Assembly: GCA_003996215.1 (NCBI GenBank)
Contig: QJPP01007235.1
Coordinates: 1,984,001 to 2,048,000, forward strand
Source of the DNA: Jaltomata sinuosa
Taxonomy: Eukaryota > Streptophyta > Magnoliopsida > Solanales > Solanaceae
Length of the DNA: 64,000 nt
Direction of reading: 5' to 3'
A program made the position numbers and the translations under genes. Each line of letters begins with the position of its first letter. Positions within the stretch are counted from its first letter, which is position 1. The notes below the pieces were generated by a model, which saw only the letters and a program-made list of their open reading frames with translations, did not search any database and was not told where the DNA came from. Shown here piece by piece: positions 23,065-36,065 of the stretch.

Positions 23065-24374
23065 ATGAGTAACCTAAAAAACAGGTTGTTTTTTGCCATT
23101 GTGATACTCTTCCTAGCTGGTCTAACGGAGATCAATGGAGTAGAAACCATAACCTGCGCCAGCAGGCCAAGCAAATGCTTTCTGCAACGATTACCGTGCC
23201 CTGCAGAATGCCCATCAAAATCTCCAAGTAACCCGAAGGCTAAAGTTTGCTATGTCAACTGTAATTCCCCAGTGTGCAAGGCTGAGTGCAGAAGTAAGAG
23301 ATTCTCTATGTTCTTAGTCCTTGATAAGTTTTTAACCATTTTCTGTTTTATGTTATATTCATTCATATATATGTTTGAACTGCGACTTTCTTGTGCTAGA
23401 ACTTTAGCTCGCAAACACAAAAATACTGTACACACTTTTTTAAAACAATTGGGTTCACAAAAAAGTCTCCAAGAATGTTTTTAACAACAAACATGTTCAT
23501 ATGAAAAAATTGAAACCTTTCTTAATGAACGACCATGATACTTCCCAAAAATCTAAATTCTTGATCAATGATACTTACAGACAGGAGGGCAAATTGCAAT
23601 CAACCTGGAGCAGCATGCTTGGATCCTCGCTTCATTGGTGGAGATGGAATTGTCTTTTACTTCCATGGCAAGAGCAATGAGCATTTCAGCTTAGTTTCAG
23701 ATCTTAATCTCCAGATTAATGCCCGTTTCATTGGCTTGCGACCTGCTGGTAGACCCCGAGACTACACATGGATTCAAGCTCTTGGAATCCTCTTTGACAT
23801 GCATGCTTTCTCTGTGGAGGCTACAAAGGCAGAGTCTTGGGACAACGAAGTTGATCATCTGAAATTCTATTATGATGGAAAGGAGTTAGGCTTACAAGAA
23901 GGCTATCCATCTATATGGGAATCCTCCGATAGCAGCATTAAGGTGGAAAGAACTTCATACAAGAATGGTGCTATGATCACACTTCCAGAAGTTGCAGAAA
24001 TTTCAGTTAATGTAGTACCTATTACCAAAGAAGATGACAGGATCCACAACTATCAGTTACCTTCTGATGACTGCTTCGCTCACCTGGACGTGCAGTTCAG
24101 ATTCTATGGCCTCTCAACAAAGGTTGAAGGTGTTCTTGGCCGGACTTACCAGCCAGACTTCAAGAATCCAGCAAAACCAGGTGTTGCAGTGCCTGTAGTG
24201 GGAGGTGAAGACAAGTACAGAACTTCAACCCTTTTGTCTTCCAAATGTAATTCCTGTATCTTCTCTCCAGCTGGAGTTTTGAAAGAATCAGACCCCCTAG
24301 TCATGGATTTTGGGACTTTAGATTGTACTAGTGGAGGATCAAGCAGCGGCCATGGAATAGTTTGCAGAAAATGA
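23065..24374 (+). CDS. Secreted root-cap / LEA-related protein
   Basis: Exons 23065-23293 and 23581-24374 join in phase 1 (A/AC) to give 340 residues. A signal peptide covers about 1-25 (LFFAIVILFLAGL). It is followed by a cysteine-rich segment (CASRPSKCF, CPAECP, CYVNCNSPVCKAECR) and a globular part with CLDPRFIGGDGIVFYFHGK. The C-terminal root_cap domain begins at about DDCFAHLDVQFRFYGL and ends at SSKCNSC. The family is secreted in plants and poorly understood; in maize a member marks root-cap cells, and Arabidopsis members carry the label 'LEA-related'. The start is the first ATG downstream of a TATA-like site at 22998. It is convergent with the THESEUS1 gene, the order remembered for At5g54370-At5g54380. 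The gene looks intact. Confidence 0.9.
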
Positions 24375-25269
24375 GCACCCAATTGGGATTTTATTTCTTT
24401 TGTTTCAATTGAAAAAGTTGTCAGTTGCAGATAATAAAAAGTTTTTAAATTTGTTCCAATAATCTGCAGCAAAGCATGAAGTCTTAGATGCATATCCAAT
24501 AATCAAGAATGACTTGTGAAAAAGTGCTACAATTGGATGCATTAAAAGAATGGCTAAGAACTTAAGCGCAAGAAATGGTTATAATTAGGCCAACAATGCG
24601 ACAGAGGAAATTATAGAAGCATATGATATGAACGGTCCAACATAACAGATGAATCAGATTTCCAACATACTAATAACTAGATGTTTAAGATGTTGAGAAG
24701 CCCGCGGAACAACTTTTATAAAGGATTAGTGTATGCAAAACAGAAAATTCGTGTTCAACTGAACTGTTTCATAACAACTTAGATGGCAGCTCAGCCTATA
24801 CTAGTCAAAGCAGATTCCCAGCATGGAGTTTATCTCATAACAATGATCAATTTAAGAGAGCATCATTATTGCCTCTATGGAAAAAAGAAGAAGCAGTAAT
24901 AAGCATGACAAACTCAGCCACCATCAGAAGATAATTCAGCTGAAGTGCTGCAACCATTGATTAATATTGTTTCTCTCCGAGTAACTGATTACAATGCTTT
25001 GACAATTTATAGTCATGATATCTATGAGTAAAAAGGAAACTCTATCACCTACGTAATAGTTCAAACAAGGTTACAACTCTTAGTATTACAAAGACAAATT
25101 TCGATGGATGCCCAGCTCCACCAATCATTTACAGTACATACTCGAGCATTTTATTAGGAAAAATTGACTCAAATACTATGAATGAAAAGATTTATAAATG
25201 GCATTAATATTTCGTTGACGCCACAAAATAATAATTATGGGATGTCACATACACAAGAGACTGTTCCTT
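24375..25269. other. Convergent 3' intergenic region
   Basis: This 0.9-kb gap holds the 3' ends of the root-cap gene (+) and the THESEUS1 gene (-). AATAAAA at 24433-24439 could serve as a polyadenylation signal for the root-cap gene. No repeat or gene is recognised. Confidence 0.4.
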
Positions 25270-27798
25270 TCACCTTCCCCGTGGATTTACCAGCTGAGAG
25301 AAAACAGCACTAGTGGCAGCATCCTCTGCATCATCATCAGTTCCAGAGTTAATCCCTTCGATCATACTCACACTATTGTCAAATGGCTCAAGCGGTGTCA
25401 AAGGTATGCTGGGTATATGGTTCGTGCTGTTATCATCAGGCTCTGCCAGAGCTGATGAGGTTTCCTCAAGCTGAAGAGCATATTCTAGATTCCACAGAAC
25501 ATCCCCCATGGAAGGTCTATCAACTCCATGGTCAGCCAAACACTTCTCCGCAGTCTCCCCAAACTTCTTGAGGGAGGCTGAATTCACCTTCCCTGCAAGA
25601 TTTTGGTCCATTATCTGATCCAACATGCCTTTCTTCTGCCAAGTCATGGCCCACTCAGCTATATTGACTTGATCCCGCGGTAGGACAGGATTCAATGCAG
25701 GTCTGGTGCAGAGCACTTCCATTAGGACAACACCAAATGAATAAACATCTGATTTCTCTGTAAGCTGCTGTCTTCTAAAATACTCCGGATCCAGGTATCC
25801 GAAGCTACCTTTAACAGCAGTGCTGACGTGGGTCTGATCAATAGCTGGTCCAGTTTTAGAAAGACCAAAATCAGCAACTTTGGCTACAAAGTTCTCATCC
25901 AAGAGTATGTTTGTAGTTTTCACATCACGGTGAATGATGCTCTGTGATGCACCAGTGTGGAGGTAATGCAGCCCCCTAGCAGCACCTATACAAATCTCAA
26001 GACGCTGCTTCCAAGAAAGAGATGGAAGATCCGTTCCATAAAGATGGCTTCGTAGAGGCCCATTTGCCATGTATTCATAAACCAAAATCATTTCTGATCT
26101 TTCATCACAATAGCCAATCAAAGACACAAGATGGCGGTGGCGAAGTTTGGACAACATTTCAATTTCTGTTCGGAATTCAGCTAGACCTTGTTCAGATCTC
26201 GGGTTGCCTCTTTTGACAGCAAGCCTTGTCCCATCTTCTAGCGTTCCCTTGTAGACTCTACCAAAACCACCAACACCAAGAAGCAAGCTTTCATCAAATT
26301 TATTAGTAGCATCCATTATTTCTTGGAAACTGAAGAATCGACCAAGATTGGGTGAAGCTAAGGAGATACAGCTTGCCGTTCCACTCTTTTGAGAAACTGT
26401 GGACATCTTTGTCAAAGTTAAAGAGTTTCCATACAGGGGAAGAGGAAGCCATGGCTGCCCCTGGTGAGAGGTCTTTGATCTGCGGGCTACCAAGCAGCAA
26501 TAACACAACCCAATAATGGCTAATGTAGCTGATGCTCCTACAGCAGAACCAATTATAATACCTTTCTTGTTCTTTTTGTGAGGCCTCACAAATAGAGTCT
26601 CAACAGATGAAACCCCACTCAAGCTTCTAGCTCCATTGCTAATCTTCATGATTTCCAATCCATTCATAAGGGCATTGATCCAAGCGGCTCCTGTGTCTGG
26701 ACCAACACTGACTATCAGAACACCTGAATTTGTTGTGGAGTTGGAGACAAAATCCTTGTAATACGCCGTGTCCAAAATACCAGAAGCTGACAAATCTAGG
26801 TCCAGTAAAGCAGTGTCATCATTTATGTACAGATTAAAAAGTAGAGTACTCAAGGATTCGCTCACGATATCACAAAAATGTACGCGGATGAGGTACATGA
26901 AGTTTGGATCAACTGGGAACTCCCAGGTGATATTGAAATTCCCATCGGCAGTATTAGCATCTCCCATGGTCTCAGCAGTAGCATAAACCCAATTTGGTGC
27001 TATTTCAGGAGTGATGGTAGCTGGATATTTTATGCTGGAAGGACTAACTGAAGCATTCACCGCAGAGCTATTGACATGCAGGTACTTAACATCATTCTCC
27101 CACGTTCTCCCTAACGTATCATTCTGAGCAGTAATCAAAGGACCTCCCATGTTTAGCCGATAAACAGTTTCAAGGGCTAAGCCAGAAAGGCCATTGAAAG
27201 GGGCTGGCGGAGATGCAGCCACTGCTTGGTCAGGAATCAACTCATCAGGAGCTGATACAACTTCAATCGCATTAATAAATGCAACAGAGTTGTTTGAAGG
27301 GATTAAAGCAACAGTCAAGCTATCTGATGTGACATTAATTGAGTATTCCTTAAAAAGGTAAGTACCCTTATACCTCTTGAAACTAAAATTGTTCAACAGA
27401 ACAAAATTTTCTGTGACAACTGTGATTGAGGCAGATGTTAAGTTATGGCCAGGAAGAGGATAGAAATAAAGGCGGACCCAATGTCGCCCTTCTTGATGAA
27501 TATCAAATTTGTAAGATGTTGTAGTGTGGAAAATTCTAGCAGACTGGTATATTGAAAATGGAGCAGTGGAATTGGATGTTGCAGCAATAGAATGTTCTTC
27601 ACTTTCCAATGAAACTGAAGAATGGGGTGTGTCAGGAACAAAAATCTGGCCAAGAAAGGTTACATTTTTGGAAGATCCACAAGCAATCAAATATTTATCA
27701 GCAGGAGTGAAAGCAGCATTGCCCTCCTGAATCAAGAAACAGGACAGCACAAAAGCTAGAACTAAAGGCACCCATTTCACTAATCCATAAGTCCCCAT
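25270..27798 (-). CDS. THE1: THESEUS1-type CrRLK1L receptor kinase
   Basis: A single exon of 842 residues; Arabidopsis THE1 is 855 and also intronless. The frame stays open 15 codons upstream, but the ATG at 27798 begins a proper signal peptide (WVPLVLAFVLSCFLI). The tandem malectin-like ectodomain (about 30-390) contains YLIACGSS, SITVVTENFVLLNNFSF and ETVYRLNMGGP. One membrane segment lies at about 413-438. The kinase has LGVGGFGRV (507-515), K529 in AVKR, HRDVKTTN (623-630) and DFG (643-645), so it should be active. The tail ends in SGTDDDAEDAATSAVFSQLV, as in THE1. THE1 sits in the plasma membrane, monitors cell-wall integrity and restrains growth when cellulose is damaged. The juxtamembrane and tail motifs separate it from FERONIA and HERCULES1. 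Confidence 0.95.
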   Translation of the reverse strand: MGTYGLVKWVPLVLAFVLSCFLIQEGNAAFTPADKYLIACGSSKNVTFLGQIFVPDTPHSSVSLESEEHSIAATSNSTAPFSIYQSARIFHTTTSYKFDIHQEGRHWVRLYFYPLPGHNLTSASITVVTENFVLLNNFSFKRYKGTYLFKEYSINVTSDSLTVALIPSNNSVAFINAIEVVSAPDELIPDQAVAASPPAPFNGLSGLALETVYRLNMGGPLITAQNDTLGRTWENDVKYLHVNSSAVNASVSPSSIKYPATITPEIAPNWVYATAETMGDANTADGNFNITWEFPVDPNFMYLIRVHFCDIVSESLSTLLFNLYINDDTALLDLDLSASGILDTAYYKDFVSNSTTNSGVLIVSVGPDTGAAWINALMNGLEIMKISNGARSLSGVSSVETLFVRPHKKNKKGIIIGSAVGASATLAIIGLCYCCLVARRSKTSHQGQPWLPLPLYGNSLTLTKMSTVSQKSGTASCISLASPNLGRFFSFQEIMDATNKFDESLLLGVGGFGRVYKGTLEDGTRLAVKRGNPRSEQGLAEFRTEIEMLSKLRHRHLVSLIGYCDERSEMILVYEYMANGPLRSHLYGTDLPSLSWKQRLEICIGAARGLHYLHTGASQSIIHRDVKTTNILLDENFVAKVADFGLSKTGPAIDQTHVSTAVKGSFGYLDPEYFRRQQLTEKSDVYSFGVVLMEVLCTRPALNPVLPRDQVNIAEWAMTWQKKGMLDQIMDQNLAGKVNSASLKKFGETAEKCLADHGVDRPSMGDVLWNLEYALQLEETSSALAEPDDNSTNHIPSIPLTPLEPFDNSVSMIEGINSGTDDDAEDAATSAVFSQLVNPRGR

Positions 27799-29269
27799 TT
27801 TAACAAACAACTGGTGGGCACCAGAAACTCCAAAATTCCCCAAGGAGAATTAAACACTAATCTTGAAGACCATTAATTGGTCTGGTCTAATCAAGCTCAG
27901 TTGGAAAAACCCCTCAATCTCTCAATGCCTCTAGAAATCATAGATCTATAGTGATGTTTCATGAAGGGAAAAAAAGAAAAGAACAAGCAAGAAGCTATGA
28001 ATAAGACAAGAAAGAATCAAGCTTTTTTGCACTAATCTTCATGAATTGAAATGGGTATGAAGCAAAAGGAAGAAATAAAGAAAACCCAGAAGGGGAATAC
28101 CTCAATGGCACCATGAAAACACAATCAAGTAGAGCTTTTTAGTGCAAAGTTTCCAACCAGCTCTTTACAGGCTGTTGATTAGGCTGTCAGATATAGCAAA
28201 AGGGCGATGGGGACCCCACAAAAGAACTTCATATCATATATAGAAATCCCCCACAGCTGCAACAGCTGTTTTCAATGGACATTGTGGTTTGATTTTGATA
28301 CTCTCAGTATCTCAGAAAGAGCTATGAAGCTTCTGTTAAGTGATACATTAATGTATTTATCTATCTGTGCCAGGCTCTGTTTTTGCATGAATTTAATTTT
28401 TATATGTGAATAAATAGTAGCTATAAATGATTGAATATGATATATAAAAGAATACGAGGTCTTAAAATTTACTTGTTTTATAATGATAACAACAACAATT
28501 AGTGTAATTCCACCAAAAAAAAAAACATAATAACAGCATAGAAACAAAGATTGATATTGAGAACTAAATACCCTCGCATGCCCAAGCATGCTAACTAGAG
28601 TATAGATAATATAATACGAGCCTCAATATTGAATGGGAACTTAATACCTCGCAAGTCAGGTCTGCTAATTAGAACATAAATATTAAGTAAACAAAAAATT
28701 AGAAATGAAGTGACTTTGATAGTGTAAAGAAATGGACTTTGAACTTAATTCAACTTCAAAAACTAATTTACGGAGGGAGAAGAATTATTCAAGTTCATAT
28801 AAGAAAATCACTCATCCTATTACCAACAAATAGCATGATAAAAAGTGAGCATTTGGCCTAATTCAAATATAAAGAGTTATTTTCATCTCTAAATTATCGA
28901 CGTTGGAACTCCACATAAAATCTTAGTTGGAATGATTGACAATTTCGTTATGATGATATTAGTTGCATGGACCATCAAAGGTTGTGGATTTATTCTTAAT
29001 CAAAAATTTCGAGTTCGAGTCTTAGGTATAAACTCATTGAGCGCTTTATCTTTAATGTAATACTTTCCGACACAAATCTGAATTAGTTAAACTGGAAAAT
29101 GAATACCAAAATCAAGTAAAAGACCAAAAGAAAAAAGATATTAGCTACATGGGAAATGAAAATGACAATTAAACAAAGGACAAGTAATGGAGTATCAAAC
29201 TTAGGTATTCAATGAATATTTAGTGTAGGTCCTCCAACCAAACAATTCCGAGTTATAGTTAACTTGTGT

Positions 29270-29726
29270 TACTGCCTTGCTGGGGGACCAAGTTACCCGC
29301 TTCTACGCGGCTTCCACATACGGAGGAGACAACTAGGAACACCTTAGGAGTTTGAGTTGTTTGATAGGACATGACGCTGTTTCAGCTTATCAATTAAGGG
29401 CATAATCGCAAATTATGATAGAAAGGTGGTAGGTAGAAAGTGCATTGATTTGTTTATCTGCTCACATTAGTAGTTGTAGTATTGCTCCTGTAGTTTTTTG
29501 TCCTTCGATTTTTGTTATTATTTGTTATTTCTTGTACTTGGATTATTATATTATTTGGTTGTGGTTGTTGTCCTTTTTTTACTACTGTTTTGAATTATTT
29601 TTCTCCTGAGCCGAGAATCTATCGAAAATAGTCTCTCTACCTCTGATATAGTAGTAAAATCTGCGTACATTCTACCCTCCACAGACCCTACTTTTTGAAA
29701 ATATATTGGGTATGTTGTCGATGTTG
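29270..29726 (+). mobile_element. Non-LTR retroelement remnant with TS-SINE-type 3' end
   Basis: The sequence 'ttgataggacatgacgctg'...'cagcttatcaa' resembles the 3' part of Solanaceae LINE coding regions. After a T-rich stretch it ends in GAGCCGAGAATCTATCGAAA, 'tctgcgtacattctaccctc' and CACAGACCCTAC, the 3' block shared by TS SINEs. No ORF survives. Presence of this family is one reason for assigning the window to Solanaceae. Confidence 0.6.
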
Positions 29727-31435
29727 CATTTTTAAATTTAATGTGTAATTAAATTATGTTACATTCCGTTAAGAGTGATCGAGTTGATTGTGCTTATAAT
29801 CTTCCAAATAGAGTCAGAAGGAGGTCTCATGTTCGAAATTCGATGCATGCTATTTTGATCGAGTTTATCGCACACGACTTATCTATTACAATTTATCTCT
29901 TCTGTGTGAAAGCAAGGTATTCTATTTTTGGGTCGAGCTATCAAATCTTTTTCTAATAACCGCCGCACCAAAGCACATGGCCACGAACACTAAACGTCCC
30001 CATTTGCTCAACTTTTTTTTAATAAAGGAGTATTATCATTCAAAAAAAATAATAATTAAAAAAGAGTATTATTATTCTTTTTGTTATTGAGAAAAAAAGA
30101 GAATATTATTCTTGTTTGGTTTTTAGCGCTAAACAGTATTATTCCTCTTCACTACATTTTGCAACTCTCCCACTAGAGGACACTTTCACCGTTCTAATAA
30201 ATGAATATAAATTTATGTGTAAAAATAATTTACGGGAATTCTTCTTTTGAATAAAAAATTATTGCAAGAGGGAGTTAAGAGCAACTTTCAAGGGGATAGA
30301 GCAACAGTATTATTCTTTTTTCCTTTTGAATAACTTTAAAGGGGACAGACTGTGTTCATATTAGTTAGTCTCGAAATTATTTATCTCATTATTTATATTA
30401 TAGTAATGGAATAAGTTATCTCATATACATAGTGGGATAGCTAATCTCGAAATTAATTATTTCGGATAACTGGTTCCCAACTAAACGACCCCTGACAGTA
30501 TTATTCCTCTTCACTATCAAAGGTTATGGTAAGGAGTTAAGTACCTCTCCAACCTTAATCATAAGTTGTACGTTTGAGTTATGAGGATAAAATTACCTTA
30601 AGTTGAAACCATTACTTTAAAGTAAGGCTTCTTGGCGTAAGTTCTAATTATTAATCGTGCTCCTTTACTAACATCAAATATAAGGTGGGAAGAAGAAAGG
30701 AATGTACTAAAAAAGGTGATTGATAAATCACTAAAGGTTATAGTGGGATGAATATGATTTCTACACGGTTAATCAGAGGTCTTGAATTTAAACTTTGAAG
30801 ATGAAGAAAATTTTAATAGGGAGGTCCTTCCCTTTAAAAACGAGCCTTATGCATTGTGAATTGGTTTGGTTTAGTTAGAGTCCTAAAGCAAGTACCAAAT
30901 ATTGAGCGGGAAATAAGAAAAAAAAATGTACAAAATGAAGTGATTGATAATTTGAAGGAGCATTTGAGACAATTTCTCGGTAGTTTAGGCTGGAAAAACG
31001 CAATGGAGTTCCAAACGGGGAAAATGAGGATCTAATCCATTATAATTTTTTTAAAATTTTATTTTTATACATAAGAGATTTGAAAATAGCACTTACTTAA
31101 TTTTAAATTGTAAGTGATTTTTTTATCTCATTTCCTCGTCCAAACTCTTTTGATTTTTTTATAAATGTTGAAAATGCGTATGAAAGCCTTTAGCCCCAGG
31201 TCAAGGTCTTGTAACGCGCATTTTCATCTTCTTTCTTCCGTTTTTGTTTTTGCTCTTCACATGTCTATCTATACCTTTCCAAAGAAAAATTGACAATACA
31301 TAACCTCTTTTTTTAACTACTCTTTGTTCTGACCTTATTTCTTATTCTGTTAGTTTAATTTATTTGTCTGATTTTAACTTGTTACGAAATTTAAGAAAAT
31401 AAAATAATTTTTTAAATATTGTGGTCTTAAACTAA

Positions 31436-31645
31436 GTGGCATTTGGCCGTGAAAAAGAAAAATAATTCACTTTATTTAGAATTTTCAAAGTTAAAATTGT
31501 GTTTGACCATACTTTTTTCAATAAATATTTAGAATTTTCAAGTTGTATACTTGTATTTGAAATTTTCATGACCAAACGTTAATTTTTAAATAAAGTGAAA
31601 AAAATTTCCACAGAAAAGTGAAAAATTTCATAGCCGAACGAGCCC
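31436..31645. mobile_element. 210-bp MITE with TAA target duplication
   Basis: The ends GTGGCATTTGGCCGTGAAAA and, reversed, GGGCTCGTTCGGCTATGAAA form imperfect terminal inverted repeats. TAA flanks both sides (31433-31435 and 31646-31648). Related to the element at 9896-10294, with the same CACTTTT subterminal style, but more diverged. Confidence 0.6.
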
Positions 31646-32013
31646 TAAGATATGCTGAATGTACTGAAACGTTCTTTAATTCTTGTAATCTGAAAGTAAA
31701 AACTAAATAGTTACCAAAAAAGAAAAGACACATCCTTTTGAAACATACTGAAAATGAAAGTAAGACAAACAAATTTGAGACGAATGGAGCACTTTCTATA
31801 TTTATTATTAATATTATTATTATATAAAAAAATACACATATCATACGCCTATCGCAAGTTTGTAGCTTTAAACTGTGGAAAGAGAAAATGGAATCTTCCA
31901 AGTTTTGCTCTGACTTCTGAGAAGCTTAATCATATGCCACGTATGTATTACACGTGGTGCCTCTCCTTTAATAACTCCCTGCCAAATTTGCCACGTAAAC
32001 AGTCTCAAGTATT

Positions 32014-32377
32014 ATTCTCTCCGTCCATTTTTACTTTTCACATTTCTTGACACGCCCAATAATTATTGACATGACAATTTATTACACTTACCATTATTAA
32101 TTGATATCTATTAAATTCTCTCTTCGTTTAAAATTACTTGTCACTTTTTAACTTGACATATTTATTGAGAAAATAATGATTGGTATAGTGATTTTACCAC
32201 ATTGCTCCTATTAATTATTGTTTAGCATTAAGTGTTGAAAAAATAATTTTAAAATAGGTAATTAATGGTAAGAATAAAATATGAGAAAAAAAATATTTTT
32301 TCTTGATATGTCAAAAATAACAAGTAAAAATGAAAATAAAAAACAGAAATAAGTGATAAGTAATTTAGAACAAGGAG
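32014..32377. mobile_element. Composite Stowaway-like MITE
   Basis: The left end TTCTCTCCGTCCATTTTTAC and right end (reversed) CTCCTTGTTCTAAATTACTT are flanked by TA. A second head, ATTCTCTCTTCGTTTAAAAT, at about 32113 suggests one element inserted into another. Confidence 0.5.
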
Positions 32378-35300
32378 TATTTGAAAACGAGGAGTAATTT
32401 AGAATATTCATTTCTTTTGAATCGTTTAAAGTAGATTTACATCTTTCAATTAAAACTTTTTATGAGTAATATTTTGCTTTGTTCTAATGATGTAGCATCA
32501 TTAGTTGGGTAAGAGTTCCAATCCATCCATTACATTAGTTCTAATGATTGTGATTTTTTTTCAAATGACTTTATAATATATTTCACCTATTACCCTAACA
32601 TTTTGAGTTAAATTTTACTCCGTGATTTATCCCAATTTATGTGATTTAGACAGTTTAATTTTAACTGTAAATTCGGCCATGAAATCTTTAAATTTGTAGA
32701 AATAAAATTATATATTTGAAAACTACGTAAAAAGTATTATAAGTGTCAATGATTGGCAATTCAAAAGATATATGAAAAAATTACGCTCAAAGATAGTCGT
32801 GTTTGAATCTCAAAATTCAAAAGGCAACATGTTTCATATAAATTAAGACGGATGTACTGAAAGAGAATTCAAATCCATAATGCCAATTGAATAATCTTAA
32901 TAGCTTAGTTAATTGGCTAAATTTTCACGATATTAGTGAGAGAGTTCAATTCCTCATCTTGTAATCCACACTCTTGACTCTCCCATCTCCCCTTCCCTAA
33001 TCCCAATTCTTTTAAGAAGGAGAAGAAGAAGAAAAAAAGGTCCATAATGCCATTTTTTTCACGGTACAAAAGCTATGTAGTTGGTCCCACTAGAAAGACA
33101 AATTGGACGATTTTGTTGATATTTAACGTATTTGTCGAAGATTATTTTTTGTGTGTGTGTCATTTTTATTCAACTAATTATCATCATCAAGAGGTTTGTT
33201 AGTATTAGGGAAGTTGTTGTTTAGTGCATGAAAATAAGCACCGCCATTCACGGAACATGCGTCAATAATGCCGCGCGGTGCGATTCTGTCTTTGTCTTTG
33301 TCTTAAACTATGATGTCGCCAAGTCTAAATCCCCAAATTATTATTAATGGATAAAAGTCAATATAATAAAAAGTAAAAACAAAAATAAAATTAACAGTAT
33401 GTGCCTTTTTTGGTACTAAACATAAAACTCTTCCCATTTAATCATAACTATATTGCATCATCGATTAATTTCACAAATATCTGATACTTTCACCAGTATA
33501 AATATCGAATAATAATTTTATCCATCAAGATTAATATAAATGAAAAAATATCACCTAATATTACTAAAAAGTGAACGTGAGATTTATTTGGTTACACCTT
33601 ATGATTTTCAATCACTACATTAACCAGGCGCACTCTTAGATGCGCATTGGATCATTACTATTTTAATGGAGTCCCTTTTATATAAGAAGGATATTTTTAG
33701 TTTTAGACCTTCATTCGAATATATACAATAAAGTTTATTGTCTAACTTTATTAATCATTTTTTTTTTTTAAAAACGAACACATTTGTTCAAAAGAAGTGT
33801 ATAATAAAACTAAAACATCCAAACTCGGATTAGTGCTTAATTAGTAATGATTGTCCATAATTCATCTATAAAACCAATATAAGCTTTTCTTTTTTCACCA
33901 TTAAAATTCAAAATCGGTGTATGAGTTTTCCCCCTATTTTTTTAGATAGAAGTTCTCAGTCCAACTATATCAATTATTCCTTATCAATAGAAAATGGTAA
34001 TTTGTCTAAGCAAGATCTTATTATAATTTTTTTTTGTTTTGGAAGGCACCACGTATTCTTACTTAAATTATTGGAATATAAGAAATTGGTTACACATGTC
34101 ATGTCTCCTCATTTGTGGAAGTTTCATATAACTTCAAGAAAATCGTATGACTTTTTTTTTTATATATTGTTATAAGTAGCTTATGATAGGCATCAAATGG
34201 TGAAAAATATGTTTACGTGCTAAAACTGATTTTATAATTATAATTAAAAAAAGGTGCTAAGAATGGTAATAAGAAATACCATTATCTATATTATTCCCAA
34301 AATGTAACTTCATAAAGTATGTTATCATTTGCATGAGCTAACTTCTCATTGAACTAAAAAAAAAGTTGGCCTTAGCTTGTAACTTTCCTTCCTAGTGAAT
34401 AGTGATTACATATAAGTAAAGAGTCACTTTCCCTACGACGGGAGATCAAAGTCATGATTAGCTACATTTAGGAATATTATAATTTATAAGCAAATGCAAA
34501 CTTGCAAAGAATTTCAAGAAAAATTATGTATAAACATATATTAGATTATTTGTCACCATTAGGGATGTCAAATAGAAGGGGTTGGATTAAATTTGAGCGG
34601 GTAAATTGAGTTAACAAATGAACAAGTCAATAATCCGTCCAAAATTAAAAGCTGGTCAAATTTCACGGGCTAATTTGCCACCCTTGGTCACCATGCTTCC
34701 AACAAGAGTTGAAATACCTCACCAGTTTACCTATTTTGGACCAATAAACCAATGCAAGACCATAAATAGGCCAAATCCATCAAAATACATGACCACTAAA
34801 CAGCTTTTTGTCCGGCCCATGTACACTACTATGAGGTTTCTTTGGGCCAAATTTCGGTCCAAAAAGAAGTAGCTAATCTTAAACTTTTGATCCCGTTTGT
34901 TTTATAGGTTAATTAAGTGTTCTTAAGTTTAATATACTTTTGACTTTGAATGTTTGCTCATGAGGTAAGTGGGATCAAAAGTTCACGACCCCACATTTTC
35001 AAAGTCATTGAATGTAATGTCTTGAACTTTTTGAAGAGTGCTACTTTGATCAAGATCAACTTTAAATTGCACATGTTTAAAACTGCAAGTTTTATATAAT
35101 AATACTCTTAATATATGTCAATAAGTTTTTCTTTCTTTTTAAAATTCCGTGCTTAATCAAATAATACGATACAACACATGCAAGAGAAAGGAGTTGGAGC
35201 TTTCTTCTTTCCTCCCACGAAGTGGGCACAAGTCTTCATATGTCAATTTCAGTACATGTGAAATGTAGCAATTGCATTAACAGTGTGAACATCAACCCAA

Positions 35301-36065
35301 AAGGTTTTGGAAGGTGCATTCAACAATATATTTTCAAAAAAGAAAAAATACAACTCAAACGGTCTCTTTCAAATTGGGTTAGCAGATCCCTTAATTTATT
35401 TGATGCATTAATTCTGCTTAGCTTGTTCATATATTCAAAGACTTCTTTTATGTGATCTATAGATTAACTAATATGAGCTAGTGTACGATTAAGCAATATA
35501 TACTTTATTACAAAATACTTGTTTAAATATAATATACTAATCAACGTGATCTAGGATATATTTACCTCTAGTACTTTCAGTAGAGTCGTGTGTCATTAAG
35601 CAGACAAACTAATAACAACTAATCCTATCTTGTCAAGGATAATATACTTATATTTCTTAAAGACAAAAAAAGGGAAGGGGACCACCACCTTGGCGTAAAG
35701 TTGTTCTCATGTGATTAGGACTTCGCGTATAGCGTGTATATATTAAAATCTACCTTATCCAAACTCTTGAACAATAAAAGATAAGTTTAAGCAACATAGA
35801 TTAAAACGTGATCAATTTCTGTGTAAAAATTGTACATAAAAGATAAGTTGAAACATGATCAATTCATAATTTCAAATGACTCAAAAAAGAAGAAACCCTT
35901 TCATTAGACATTATCAAAATCATAATTAATACAAAGACTATATGTACAAAGTTAGAAATTTCACCTTGATGGCTCCATAATTATTAGGTAGTACAGAACA
36001 TATGTATATAGTCCTGAATTTCCATATATATTAGTGGAATTACTCAATAATTGTTAGTATTATTA

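Larger units (their letters stand above)
27799..36065. other. Long gene-poor interval upstream of THESEUS1
   Basis: The first 300 bases hold the THE1 leader and promoter. The rest is AT-rich and contains a LINE/SINE-type remnant (29.27-29.73 kb), MITEs at 30.35-30.50, 31.44 and 32.01-32.38 kb, and at about 34.56-34.86 kb a decayed repeat also seen at 39.78-40.19 and 45.75-46.43 kb ('gcgggtaaattgag', 'aatccgtccaaaa'). The 60-110 codon ORFs have no recognisable motifs and fall in these repeats. Confidence 0.5.

Noticed and set aside
25270..27843. 857-residue version of the THESEUS1 protein
   Set aside because: The extra 15 codons begin with TTG, not ATG; the signal peptide starts at the ATG at 27798.
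34618..34872. 84-codon ORF
   Set aside because: Falls in a dispersed repeat also seen at 39.8 and 45.8 kb; composition is not protein-like.
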